Positions 16,029-24,079 of a stretch of DNA of 36,804 nt are shown here, piece after piece. Position numbers and translations under genes: made by a program. Every line of letters begins with the position of its first letter. Position 1 is the first letter of the stretch. The stretch covers positions 1 through 36,804 of the forward strand of contig DAIRGS010000033.1 of assembly GCA_036794395.1 (NCBI GenBank). The letters run 5' to 3'. Under the pieces are notes generated by a model. It worked only from the letters and a program-made list of their open reading frames with translations. It searched no databases and had not been told where the DNA came from. This stretch comes from DASXMX01 sp036794395. GTDB lineage: Bacteria > Planctomycetota > Phycisphaerae > Tepidisphaerales > Tepidisphaeraceae.

Positions 16029-17993
16029 TTATTTTGAGACGGACGAACGGCACCACCGCATCCACATTTGGCGGTAGGCTGCTTCGACATCACGCGCAAA
16101 ACCCCGAGCATCCATCAGGGGTGAAGTCATCATCCGCTCGCGCAACGTCATTCGCGTTTGATCGAGTTGGTCCAGATCGCTTGCGAGGGCGACTGCTTTC
16201 TGGACATATTGGCCTGCTGTTCGAGCCACCCAATCGGGACATCCCAGGTTGCTCAGTATGCTCAGCCCGCCGCGGGAAACGGCGGTGTCACCGGCCAGAC
16301 TGATCACCGGCACCCCCATCCACAGCGCATCGCACGTGGTTGTTCCGCCGCCGTATGGAAACGGATCCAAGGCGACATCGATCTGATCGTACAGCTTGAA
16401 ATAGTCCGCCATCGGCACGCGGCCAACGAATTTCAAGCGTCCTGGATCCAAGCCCTGACGAGCGATCTCCTTAAGCGGCGATTGACGATGCGCTCCTTCG
16501 GGAGACTGAACGATCAATACTGAATGTGGGAGTGCATGCAATATCTTAAACCATGCCTCCCATGCTGGAGCGCTTACCTTTGAATAGTTATTCAGGCATC
16601 CGAATGTGACCTTGCCCGTGGATCGGGCCGGGAGCGGGCCAACGGGGCCCGCGTGCTCTGAGCCTTGATAGCACCAGTATGATCGCGGAAGCCTTATCGA
16701 TTGCTCAACATACGTTGAATCATCACCGCCTGGTGGATCCAGATAAGGATCGGTGAGCCGGTACTGCATCGCAGGCAAACCCGTGGTTCCGCAATAAGCG
16801 AGGTAGGTGACTTGAACCGGAGCGGGGGACTTCGCGAAAACCATCAGCCGGTTGCCTTCCATGTGCATTGTCAGATCCACCAGGATGTCGATCTGATCTT
16901 CATGGATGAGCGAGGCCAGTTGATCGTCTGACATCCCATCGGTGTGGCGCCAGACATCGGTTTGGGCGCGGATTGCGTGCGTTATCGCCGTGGGGAAGCG
17001 TGCATCGGAGTAGCAATAGACTTGGCTAAACTCCCGATCGCGATGCATCAGCAACGGGAGCATAAATCGCCCTACCGGATGCTCTCGCAGGTCGGGAGAA
17101 ACATAGCCGATCTTGAGCGGGCGCTGGGGGGAGCGATCGTTGGAATGGGTCAGGGAGGCAGTTGATTTTGGCAGGACCCAACGCTGGTTCCATTGTGCAT
17201 GCTCATCGGCGATTCGGCGCGAGTTGTAGTCGGGGTGAAAGTAGACCGTATAGAGCAGATTGTCCCACGCCCACGCCCCACCGCCGGTGGCGATGGAACG
17301 GCGATAGGATTCGATTGCCTCGCTGATGCGCCCTGCATCTTTGAGTGCGTTTCCGAGGCTATTGTGGGCCATCGGCAAATCGGCGCTCAACTTAATTGCA
17401 CGCTCAAACGCGGCGGTTGCCTCATCGAGGTGACCAGAACGTTGAAGTACATTCCCGAGATTGATCAGCGCTTCGGGATAGTCACTTTTGATCGACAGGG
17501 CCTGCCGATAAGCGGCGATCGACTCCACGAGTCGATTCAATTCTTTGAGCACAGACCCCAGGTTGTAATGCGCTTCGGCAAATGCGGGTTGGATCTGGAG
17601 GGCCGCTCGATACGCCTGCTCGGCATCGGAGAAATGATGTGTCCCCTGAAGAATAATGCCGAGATTGTTCCACGCCGGTGCGAACGACGGGCGCAAAGAA
17701 ATTGCCCGGCGGTAGGTCTCGGCGGCCTCTGACAACTGGCCGTTGTCCTGAAGCGCTCGCGCCAGGTTGTAGACTGCTTCGCCATAATCCGGTTTCAGCG
17801 CAATCGCCTGACGAAACTCGATGATGGCCTCCGCTGGCCGGCGCTGGCCCGCCAGCGCCAGCCCGAGTAGGTGCAGTGTCTCGGCATTGGCGGGCTCTGA
17901 GTTCACAATCTGGCGATAGGCCGCCTCGGCCTCGGCCAACCGGCCGGCGCGATGGTGTGAACGGGCTAAGTCCAACAGTGCGTGCATGATCAT
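16029..17993 (-). CDS. TPR protein with OGT/SPINDLY-type glycosyltransferase domain
   Basis: The 654-aa protein has about seven TPRs in residues 1-235 (AEAEAAYRQIVNSEPANAET, PAWNNLGIILQGTHHFSDA, EALINLGNVLQRSGHLDEA). A GT41-type domain follows from about 285: LKIGYVSPDLREHPVGRF with the conserved His, DILVDLTMHMEGNRL, PVQVTYLAYCGTTGLPAM, FGCLNNYSKVSAPAWEAW and the donor-site stretch DPFPYGGGTTTCDALWMGVP near 577. The last stretch is closer to plant SPINDLY, a protein O-fucosyltransferase using GDP-fucose, than to animal OGT. It lacks a signal peptide and so acts in the cytoplasm. I chose the ATG at 17993, eight bases after GAAGGA. It converges on the fucose genes, which makes GDP-fucose a plausible donor; that link is inferred. 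Confidence 0.88.
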   Translation of the reverse strand: MIMHALLDLARSHHRAGRLAEAEAAYRQIVNSEPANAETLHLLGLALAGQRRPAEAIIEFRQAIALKPDYGEAVYNLARALQDNGQLSEAAETYRRAISLRPSFAPAWNNLGIILQGTHHFSDAEQAYRAALQIQPAFAEAHYNLGSVLKELNRLVESIAAYRQALSIKSDYPEALINLGNVLQRSGHLDEATAAFERAIKLSADLPMAHNSLGNALKDAGRISEAIESYRRSIATGGGAWAWDNLLYTVYFHPDYNSRRIADEHAQWNQRWVLPKSTASLTHSNDRSPQRPLKIGYVSPDLREHPVGRFMLPLLMHRDREFSQVYCYSDARFPTAITHAIRAQTDVWRHTDGMSDDQLASLIHEDQIDILVDLTMHMEGNRLMVFAKSPAPVQVTYLAYCGTTGLPAMQYRLTDPYLDPPGGDDSTYVEQSIRLPRSYWCYQGSEHAGPVGPLPARSTGKVTFGCLNNYSKVSAPAWEAWFKILHALPHSVLIVQSPEGAHRQSPLKEIARQGLDPGRLKFVGRVPMADYFKLYDQIDVALDPFPYGGGTTTCDALWMGVPVISLAGDTAVSRGGLSILSNLGCPDWVARTAGQYVQKAVALASDLDQLDQTRMTLRERMMTSPLMDARGFARDVEAAYRQMWMRWCRSSVSK

Positions 17994-18104
17994 CGCCGAC
18001 ATCCTTCGGCGCACGCCAGTTTATCGGATTGCGCTATCGACAACACCGCGTGGCTGACGGGATATTGAAAGTTGCATCCATCCATCGAACTGGAGAACCA
18101 TCCC

Positions 18105-19556
18105 ATGACCGCCCAATCCCATCTGGATCGTCGTCATTTCATCAAATCTGCGGCATTGATTGCGTCGAGCGCTTGGGTTGTTGGCCGCGGGGCATGGGCG
18201 GATGAGACGCAAGCATCTCCTTCCAAATCACCGAACGAGCGCTTGAGATTCGCCTGCATCGGCGTTGCCGGCAAGGGCGACGGGGACAGCGCGCAGGTTG
18301 CGAAGTTTGGCGATGTCGTCGCCATCTGCGACATCGATGAAACAAGGCTCGACCGAAAATCCCGCCAGAGCGGCTTCGAGAAATCGGCCCGCTTTAATGA
18401 CTACCGAACAATGTTTGACGAGGTTGGAAAGAGTATCGACGCCGTGACGGTCAGCACGCCGGATCACCACCATGCGATTGCGTCGATGATGGCAATTAAA
18501 CTTGGCAAGCACGTCTACACACAGAAGCCGCTCACGCGCACTGTCCATGAGGCGCGGGCGCTTCGCGATGCCGCCCGGCAATACAAAGTCTGCACGCAGA
18601 TGGGCAATCAGGGCATGGCCACCGATGCGTTTCGCCGATCGGTTGAAGTGCTCCGCGCAGGGTCGCTGGGCCCGGTCAATGAGGTTCATGTGTGGACCAA
18701 TCGACCGATGTGGCCACAGGCGCCGACGGTGATGTCGCGCCCACCGGAATCGCCATTGCCGACCGGCATCCACTGGGACGAATGGATCGGCCCCGCCCCG
18801 ACGCGGCCATGGGCGGAATATGATTTGGGAAATGGACGTCGCGAGGGCGCCTATCACAACCAGAACTGGCGGGGATTCCTCGATTTCGGCACCGGCGCGA
18901 TTGGCGACATGGGGTGCCACACCTGCAATCTGCCGTTCATGGGTCTTGAGCTTGCCCACCCCACATCCATCGAAGCCCAGTCGGGTGACGCCAATCCCGA
19001 AACCTATCCTACCTGGGCAACCGTTACCTACGGCTTCCCGGCCCGAGGCCAGCAACCGCCCGTGACATTCGTATGGTATGAAGGGCACCGCCCCGATTCG
19101 AAAGACCCCAAAAAGCGCAATCTGCCAGGCCCCCACATCACCCGCAACTTCGAATTGCTCGACAGTGGCGCGCTGATCATCGGCCGGGATGCCATGATGC
19201 TCTCGCAGAGCGACTATGGATCCGATCAGAAAATCATCTTCAACGACGACACCGATGGCGTGAGCATCCACGCCCCCAAGCTTTTTCCCCGACTCAGCGA
19301 TCCGGCTCGGCCAATCGATATGGATGAGCTCCACAAGGCGGAATGGATCACCGCCATCCGCGCTAATGATCCCCACAAAGCTACTGCCAACTTTGACTAT
19401 GCGAGCCTGCTCACCGAGACGATCCTTCTGGGCAACGTGGCAATCCAGGCGGGCAAAAAGCTGGCGTGGAGTGGCTTGGCAATGAAAATCATTAACTCCC
19501 CCGATGCCAACGCCCTGCTAACGCGACCCTATCGATCGGGTTGGGCGCTGGGATAA
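18105..19556 (+). CDS. Gfo/Idh/MocA oxidoreductase with Tat signal
   Basis: The 483-aa protein begins with a twin-arginine signal (DRRHFIKSAALIASSAWVV, residues 8-26) and so is exported folded. The Rossmann domain starts RLRFACIGVAGKGDGDS near 47 and includes VVAICDIDETRLDRK near 70. The dinucleotide-side motif is HVYTQKPLTRTVHEA near 142, where the usual E-K-P is Q-K-P. GAIGDMGCHTCNLPF near 265 is the typical substrate-side region. Such enzymes oxidise or reduce sugars or polyols with bound NAD(P), and planctomycetes carry many Tat-borne copies. The substrate is unknown. I chose the ATG at 18105. Its divergent partner is the TPR/OGT gene, and the TMEM175-type gene lies tail to tail with it. 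Confidence 0.9.
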   Translation: MTAQSHLDRRHFIKSAALIASSAWVVGRGAWADETQASPSKSPNERLRFACIGVAGKGDGDSAQVAKFGDVVAICDIDETRLDRKSRQSGFEKSARFNDYRTMFDEVGKSIDAVTVSTPDHHHAIASMMAIKLGKHVYTQKPLTRTVHEARALRDAARQYKVCTQMGNQGMATDAFRRSVEVLRAGSLGPVNEVHVWTNRPMWPQAPTVMSRPPESPLPTGIHWDEWIGPAPTRPWAEYDLGNGRREGAYHNQNWRGFLDFGTGAIGDMGCHTCNLPFMGLELAHPTSIEAQSGDANPETYPTWATVTYGFPARGQQPPVTFVWYEGHRPDSKDPKKRNLPGPHITRNFELLDSGALIIGRDAMMLSQSDYGSDQKIIFNDDTDGVSIHAPKLFPRLSDPARPIDMDELHKAEWITAIRANDPHKATANFDYASLLTETILLGNVAIQAGKKLAWSGLAMKIINSPDANALLTRPYRSGWALG

Positions 19557-19557
19557 C

Positions 19558-20223
19558 TTATGCTTTCGACTTCGCGGAAATCGAGGCCGCGTCTTCGTTC
19601 GAGCACGCCTCAAGCCGCAAGGCCATGGCCCCCCAATAGACCCAGAGCAGCGTACAGATCCCCATGGAAAGCCACGCGCTGAAGGGCGCTGCCAGCGCAG
19701 CCGCCAGATAGCACGGCGGGCCAAGCCGGTATCCATTCCGCAGTCGTCTGACCATTGGCACGCTCAAGTCGCACTGCTGAAGCACCACCCGCAGCAGGAC
19801 GTAAAACGACAACGCAAGAACAACAAACACTCCCGCGTAAAATCCCGCAGCCGCCCGCGCCGCATCCGTTGCGAGATACTCGGCGACCACCGCGGTTGGA
19901 AACGGCACCACCGTCACCATCAACAGCAAAAAACCATTGGCAAACAGCAGCGGGGCATCGGCGCGTTGCGCGAGCCGGAAAATCGCATGATGATGCACCC
20001 ACATGATCAGCACCGAACCAAAACTCGTCAGCAGGGCGAAATAGCTCGGCCATTCCTCACCTAAGCCCTTCCACAATGCCGCGCCTGAAACATGCTCGAG
20101 GTGCGGCACCTTCAATTCCAAAATCAGTAGCGTAATTGCAATCGCAAACACACCATCTGAAAAGGCCTCAATCCGTCCTGTCTCTTTACTTCCTGCCTTC
20201 TCGTGCGCCGAACCGTCGCTCAT
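19558..20223 (-). CDS. TMEM175-family (DUF1211) channel-like membrane protein
   Basis: The 221-aa protein carries the family signature RIEAFSDGVFAIAITLLILE at residues 17-36, with the conserved F-S-D motif lining the pore in TMEM175 channels. Hydrophobic segments recur near 23-40, 60-80 (SYFALLTSFGSVLIMWVHHH), 90-110, 125-148 and 170-200, giving five to six membrane helices. Bacterial relatives are mostly potassium-conducting channels; transport here is inferred. The stop lies one base from the stop of the Gfo/Idh/MocA gene, so the pair is convergent. The ATG at 20223 sits in a 16-bp tandem repeat, and no good Shine-Dalgarno precedes it. Confidence 0.85.
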   Translation of the reverse strand: MSDGSAHEKAGSKETGRIEAFSDGVFAIAITLLILELKVPHLEHVSGAALWKGLGEEWPSYFALLTSFGSVLIMWVHHHAIFRLAQRADAPLLFANGFLLLMVTVVPFPTAVVAEYLATDAARAAAGFYAGVFVVLALSFYVLLRVVLQQCDLSVPMVRRLRNGYRLGPPCYLAAALAAPFSAWLSMGICTLLWVYWGAMALRLEACSNEDAASISAKSKA

Positions 20224-20246
20224 TTTAGTAGTCGCTCATTTTAGTA
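20215..20246 (-). repeat. 16-bp tandem duplication over the start of the TMEM175-type gene
   Basis: GTCGCTCATTTTAGTA occurs twice in a row (20215-20230 and 20231-20246), followed by a further GTC. On the minus strand this duplicates the start codon region, so an upstream ATG gives a four-codon frame (M-S-D-Y, stop TAA) that ends just before the real ATG. Confidence 0.9.
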
Positions 20247-20364
20247 GTCTCACTTTCAAAATCGGATTGTGTATGCTTTACCCGACGTTGTCGAATGCAC
20301 CTCGTTTAAGCATGTTCGTTCACGCCGGCCTCGTGCTCGGCCCAACGACAACTACCGATCCGGA

Positions 20365-20399
20365 GTCAATTGACGAACGCGTTGGCCCACTCTTAACAT
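20365..20399 (+). promoter_or_regulatory. Candidate promoter and operator-like palindrome of the copper unit
   Basis: A perfect 10-bp palindrome GTCAATTGAC (20365-20374) overlaps a TTGACG box (20370-20375), which is 18 bases from TAACAT (20394-20399). The predicted start of transcription falls at about the ATG at 20406, so the mRNA might be nearly leaderless. A regulator could bind the palindrome; no CueR- or CsoR-type site was recognised. Confidence 0.35.
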
Positions 20400-20405
20400 G
20401 AAGGC

Positions 20406-20807
20406 ATGAGTGAGCTGTTCCGTCGCATGACCTTGACGCTGCTTGCCGTGGCGGTGTTCGCGATTGGAACGAACTGTGCGTGTAGCGGCGCGCCTACTCC
20501 GGTTAAACCCCAGGCTGAATTGATGCCTTGCTGTGCCCATGGACACATGGCTCATTGCCCACATAACGCGCCGCCCAGCCAGGACCCATGCGACAAGTCC
20601 TGCCAACACTGCACACAACTCGTGGTCAACGACAGCGTTCCAGCGGCGGACCTGACTCCAAGTCATTTTGAACTCTGGACAATTGCGTTCGACCCATTCC
20701 TCGGCAATCTCCACCGAGTTTCAGCTCCGAGTGGTGTTGAAGACGACGGATTCCCGCCCAACTCGGGTTGCACACTTCTCTTGCTCCATTGCGCGCTGAC
20801 AATCTGA
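20406..20807 (+). CDS. Cys/His-rich exported protein (possible metal-binding)
   Basis: The 133-aa protein starts MSELFRRMTLTLLAVAVFAI and has a signal peptide ending near TNCACSG. The Cys in NCACSG could be a lipidation site, though the box is not classical. The mature part has a compact metal-ligand cluster: MPCCAHGHMAHCPHN near 40-54, then DPCDKSCQHCTQ near 61-72, about 7 Cys and 4 His in 35 residues. The remainder is ordinary with a hydrophobic tail. The cluster and the downstream TolC-like and multicopper oxidase genes point to copper binding at the envelope, similar in spirit to CopL-type proteins. I do not assign a family. The next gene starts 173 bases downstream, with a palindromic element between. 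Confidence 0.72.
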   Translation: MSELFRRMTLTLLAVAVFAIGTNCACSGAPTPVKPQAELMPCCAHGHMAHCPHNAPPSQDPCDKSCQHCTQLVVNDSVPAADLTPSHFELWTIAFDPFLGNLHRVSAPSGVEDDGFPPNSGCTLLLLHCALTI

Positions 20808-20862
20808 TCTCTGCGCAGGAAGTCCGCGGTTTTTTCACCTCAAATGTGAAGTTGATCTATCG

Positions 20863-20931
20863 CGTTCAGAGGTAGGACCGCAGGTCCACCTCTTCGGCCG
20901 CAGAGTAGGCGCGCGGTCCCGCCCCTGAACG
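20863..20931. repeat. 69-bp palindromic element before the TolC-like gene
   Basis: The 19-nt arms 20863-20881 and 20913-20931 (CGTTCAGAGGTAGGACCGC versus the reverse complement CGTTCAGGGGCGGGACCGC) pair with three mismatches. Inside it the 20867-20893 stretch has a second hairpin (AGAGGTAGGACC / GGTCCACCTCT with one bulge). It is a different family from the 70-bp elements but of nearly equal size. Confidence 0.8.
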
Positions 20932-20980
20932 TGTTAAGTCCAGTGTACACAACCCCAACGAACGCTTCGAAGGTATTCAA

Positions 20981-22447
20981 ATGCCATCTAAACTGCTTCC
21001 CGCCCTTCTGCTCGCGACCCTCGCGTTCACCGGATGCACCCCCGCCCCGCCGCAAGCTCATTTTGCTACGGTCCAGCAGACTGTTGCTCAGCGCACCGGC
21101 GCCACCATCCATTGGCGGACCGGCTCCCCGGAAGATGCCACGGCCGATCATGCTGTCCACGCCCTTCTGAATCAGCCCCTCACGGCCGAAGCGGTTGCGC
21201 AGATCGCGCTGCTGAACAACCGCCATCTCCAGGCCATGTTCGAAGAGATCGGCATCGCCCAGGCGGATCTCGTTCAGGCGGGGCTGCTTAAGAATCCGGT
21301 ATTTGATCTGGGCGTGCGTTTCCCGAATCGATCTCCATCCAAGACTTATCTCGATCTCAGCATCGCATCCGATTTTATCGAACTGTTTCTGATCCCCGCG
21401 CGTCAGAAGCTTGCGGGTGCAACCCTGCGGCAGGCCGATCTTCGCGTTGCGGATCAGGTGCTTGAAACGGTTGCGAGGGCAAAGTCGGATTTCTACAGGT
21501 ATCAGGCTGCCGGGCAGATGCTGGAATTGCGACGGCAGGTTGCCTCGGCCACCTCCGCCTCCGCCGATGCCGCCGGGCGGCTTTTCGAGGCCGGGAATAT
21601 CGCCGAGTTGGATCGGCTGGCCGAGCAAACGCAAGACGCTCGTGCGCAGATCGAGTTGGCCAGTGCGCAGGCCGAATCGGCCGAGACGCGGGAAACAGTA
21701 AACAAAGTCATGGGTCTAACTGCGATGATCGATTCCTGGAAGCCGATCCCGCGGCTGCTCGATCCACCGCCGGCCGATGTTGACTCAAGTGAGCTGGAAT
21801 CGGTTGCCATCCGCCAGCGCCAGGACCTAGCCGCCGCCCGCGAAGATTTTGCGCTTCAGTCTCAATCACTGACGTTCACGCGCCAAACCCGATTTCTATC
21901 CGCGGCAACGTTAGGCGCCGAAGCCGAGCGCGAAACCGATGGCCAATGGCGCATTGGCCCGGCGCTCTCGGTTCCCATTCCGCTTTTTGACCAGGGGCAG
22001 GGCGCGATTGCCCGCCAGCAGGCGATCCTTCGACAGAGCCGGGCGAGATACGATGCGTTGTCGGCCGATGTCCGCTCGGAGGTCCGAAGTGGTACGCTGC
22101 GCCTGCAAAACGCCCGAGCCAAGGCGGCGCTTTATCGCGATCAGGTTCTTCCGCTTCAGCATCGTCTCGTCGAACAAACCCAGCTTCATTTTAACGGCAT
22201 GTTTGTCGGGGTCTTCCAACTGCTGGAAGCTCGCCGGGCCGAAATCTCTGCTGGTTCTGAATACATCGCCGCCCTTCGCGATTACTGGACAGCGCGTGCC
22301 GAACTGGAGCGTGCCACCGGCGGTGGCGCACTTCCCCAAGGCAGTCCCGCCGCGACACAATCCGCAACGACGCACCCTTCCACTCCCGACTCACAACCCA
22401 TGCCTGCCGACCCGCACGAGCATCACCATCACGGAGCAAACCCATGA
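20981..22447 (+). CDS. TolC-family outer membrane efflux lipoprotein with His-rich tail
   Basis: The 488-aa protein has a lipoprotein signal (LLLATLAFTGC, Cys near 19), then a TolC/CusC-type pair of alpha-hairpin repeats: LNNRHLQAMFEEIGIAQADL near 78-97, ARQKLAGATLRQADLRVADQ near 138, AIARQQAILRQSRARYDALS near 345, ELERATGGG near 440. Such proteins trimerise into an outer membrane/periplasm tunnel. The C-terminus is unusual: a low-complexity Pro/Ser/Thr stretch ends in HEHHHHGANP, a probable metal-binding tail. Its stop overlaps the multicopper oxidase start by ATGA at 22444, so the two are translationally coupled. No inner-membrane pump or adaptor gene is adjacent, so the partner of this channel is unclear. 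It may move or sequester copper with the oxidase. Confidence 0.88.
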   Translation: MPSKLLPALLLATLAFTGCTPAPPQAHFATVQQTVAQRTGATIHWRTGSPEDATADHAVHALLNQPLTAEAVAQIALLNNRHLQAMFEEIGIAQADLVQAGLLKNPVFDLGVRFPNRSPSKTYLDLSIASDFIELFLIPARQKLAGATLRQADLRVADQVLETVARAKSDFYRYQAAGQMLELRRQVASATSASADAAGRLFEAGNIAELDRLAEQTQDARAQIELASAQAESAETRETVNKVMGLTAMIDSWKPIPRLLDPPPADVDSSELESVAIRQRQDLAAAREDFALQSQSLTFTRQTRFLSAATLGAEAERETDGQWRIGPALSVPIPLFDQGQGAIARQQAILRQSRARYDALSADVRSEVRSGTLRLQNARAKAALYRDQVLPLQHRLVEQTQLHFNGMFVGVFQLLEARRAEISAGSEYIAALRDYWTARAELERATGGGALPQGSPAATQSATTHPSTPDSQPMPADPHEHHHHGANP

Positions 22448-23769
22448 ACCCAATTCAACAAACGATATCACGTCGCCGGGCGATGCTTGGCGGGGCCGCG
22501 GCGATCGCCACGGGCACTTTGGTCGCGCCGGTACCCGCGATGGCTCAATCCCAACCCGCGGCAACTGAGCCTTCCGCTCCTGCATCGCAGCCACAGGGTG
22601 GCTACGCCCCCGTGACGACTCCCAACGGCAGCACGCTCGCCCATCACGTTGTGGGCGGGGTAAAGGTGTTTCATCTAATCGCCGAGCCGGTGCAACACGA
22701 ATTTGCACCGGGACTGGTCTGCCAATGCTGGGGGTACAATGGCTCGACGCCGGGTCCCACGATCGAAGCCGTCCAGGGCGATCGTGTTCGGATTTACGTC
22801 ACCAACCACCTCCCCGCCGCCACAACCGTTCACTGGCACGGCCTGCGCCTTCCCAACGGAATGGATGGGGTCAATGGCCTGACTCAAAAGCCGATCCCCC
22901 CCGGCCAAACCTTTAAATATGAATTTGTCCTTCAATCGCCCGGCACCTACATGTACCACCCCCATCTCGACGAGATGACCCAGCAGGGCCTGGGCATGAT
23001 GGGCATGTTCATCGTCCATCCGAGCGATCCCACGGAACAACAGCGCACCCGTGTTGATCGTGATTTCAGCCTGCTGCTCTCGGAATGGCGAATCGATCCG
23101 GGCGCGTCCCGCCCAAATCCGATTGAAATGGTCGAATTTAATATTTTCACCATAAACAGCAAAGCCTACCCGGCCACCGCGCCGCTGGTCGTCAAGAAAG
23201 GCGAGCGCGTTCGCATCCGCTTTGGAAACCTCTCGGCGATGGATCACCACCCCATCCATCTGCACGGCTACCAGTTCCGCATCGCCGAGATCGATGCCGG
23301 CCGTGTCCCCGACGCCGCCCAGTTCCCGGCCAACACGGTACTGGTTCCGGTTGGCGCAACCCGCGCCGTCGAATTGGTCGCCGATGCCGAGGGCGACTGG
23401 GCCATGCATTGCCACATGTCCCATCACACGATGAACCAGATGGGCCACCGTGCCCCCAACATGGTCGGCGTCAACACCAAAGGACTCGACGCCCAGATCA
23501 ATCCCCTCCTGCCCGGCTACATGACCATGGGCCAATCAGGCATGTCCGACATGACCGACATGCAAATGCCCGGCCCGAAAAACAGCATCCCCATGCTCGG
23601 CGGGCAGGGCCCGTTCGGCTCAATCGATATGGGTGGGATGTTCTCGATACTGAAGGTCCGCGATGGCCTGACGAGCTACGCCGACCCGGGCTTCTATAAA
23701 CATCCCGCAGGCACCGTCGCAGACCTGGCATCCCCCGAAGATCTGAAACGGGATGGAATCGAGGCGTAA
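22444..23769 (+). CDS. Tat-exported multicopper oxidase (CopA/CueO type)
   Basis: The 441-aa protein begins with a twin-arginine signal (TISRRRAMLGGAAAIATGT, RRR at 10-12), so it folds with copper before export. All four copper-ligand motifs are present: TVHWHGLRLPNG near 128, YMYHPHLDEM near 170, HHPIHLHGYQF near 268 and HCHMSHHTMNQM near 321, which holds the type-1 ligands. The C-terminal quarter has a Met-rich stretch (MTMGQSGMSDMTDMQMPG near 360), which often binds Cu(I). It would oxidise Cu(I) to Cu(II) with O2 in the periplasm, lowering copper toxicity. At 441 residues it is shorter than CueO and Pseudomonas CopA. The coupling to the TolC-like gene supports a copper role. Confidence 0.92.
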   Translation: MNPIQQTISRRRAMLGGAAAIATGTLVAPVPAMAQSQPAATEPSAPASQPQGGYAPVTTPNGSTLAHHVVGGVKVFHLIAEPVQHEFAPGLVCQCWGYNGSTPGPTIEAVQGDRVRIYVTNHLPAATTVHWHGLRLPNGMDGVNGLTQKPIPPGQTFKYEFVLQSPGTYMYHPHLDEMTQQGLGMMGMFIVHPSDPTEQQRTRVDRDFSLLLSEWRIDPGASRPNPIEMVEFNIFTINSKAYPATAPLVVKKGERVRIRFGNLSAMDHHPIHLHGYQFRIAEIDAGRVPDAAQFPANTVLVPVGATRAVELVADAEGDWAMHCHMSHHTMNQMGHRAPNMVGVNTKGLDAQINPLLPGYMTMGQSGMSDMTDMQMPGPKNSIPMLGGQGPFGSIDMGGMFSILKVRDGLTSYADPGFYKHPAGTVADLASPEDLKRDGIEA

Positions 23770-23810
23770 GCCAATGAGCGACATCAAAACTTCACGCGTT
23801 TTCAATCGGT

Positions 23811-24079
23811 CTAAATAACCGTGCGCGATTCCGCGCCTCTTCGTGGCATGGGCTTCCAGCCCATGGACAGGGGAGTTGATTTCCAGCGACGGGTGAGATC
23901 TGGGAAAACCAAGTTTCGACAGATGGACAACCGTCCGTGTTTGCTTGGAGGAAATGCCTGGTTCGGCACGTTGGTTTTCCCACATCTCACCCGGCGCCAG
24001 ACCCGAATCGTCCCCGACCACGGCCTGGAAGGCCGTGCCACTTAAAAACAATTGCGCGGAATCGCGCACGGTCATTTAG
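23811..24079. mobile_element. 269-bp nested inverted-repeat element (MITE-like)
   Basis: The ends 23811-23836 and 24054-24079 are 26-nt inverted repeats with one mismatch (core CCGTGCGCGATTCCGCGC). Inside each is a 19-nt hairpin, CATGGGC/GCCCATG (23847-23865) and CACGGCC/GGCCGTG (24019-24037), with complementary loops TTCCA and TGGAA. Further in, 23893-23912 and 23971-23990 pair with one mismatch. The right repeat contains the stop codon of the TPR/GT9 gene. It contains no gene. The whole 23770-24075 gap between the convergent oxidase and TPR/GT9 genes is mostly this element, and it could terminate transcription from both sides. Confidence 0.85.

Noticed and set aside
15832..16077. 81-aa plus-strand frame with ECEAPAEP
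   Set aside because: It is a translation of the 70-bp palindrome, not a gene.
18228..19376. 382-aa minus-strand frame opposite the Gfo/Idh/MocA gene
   Set aside because: It is fully antisense to a gene with clear Rossmann and family motifs, a common artefact in GC-rich DNA.
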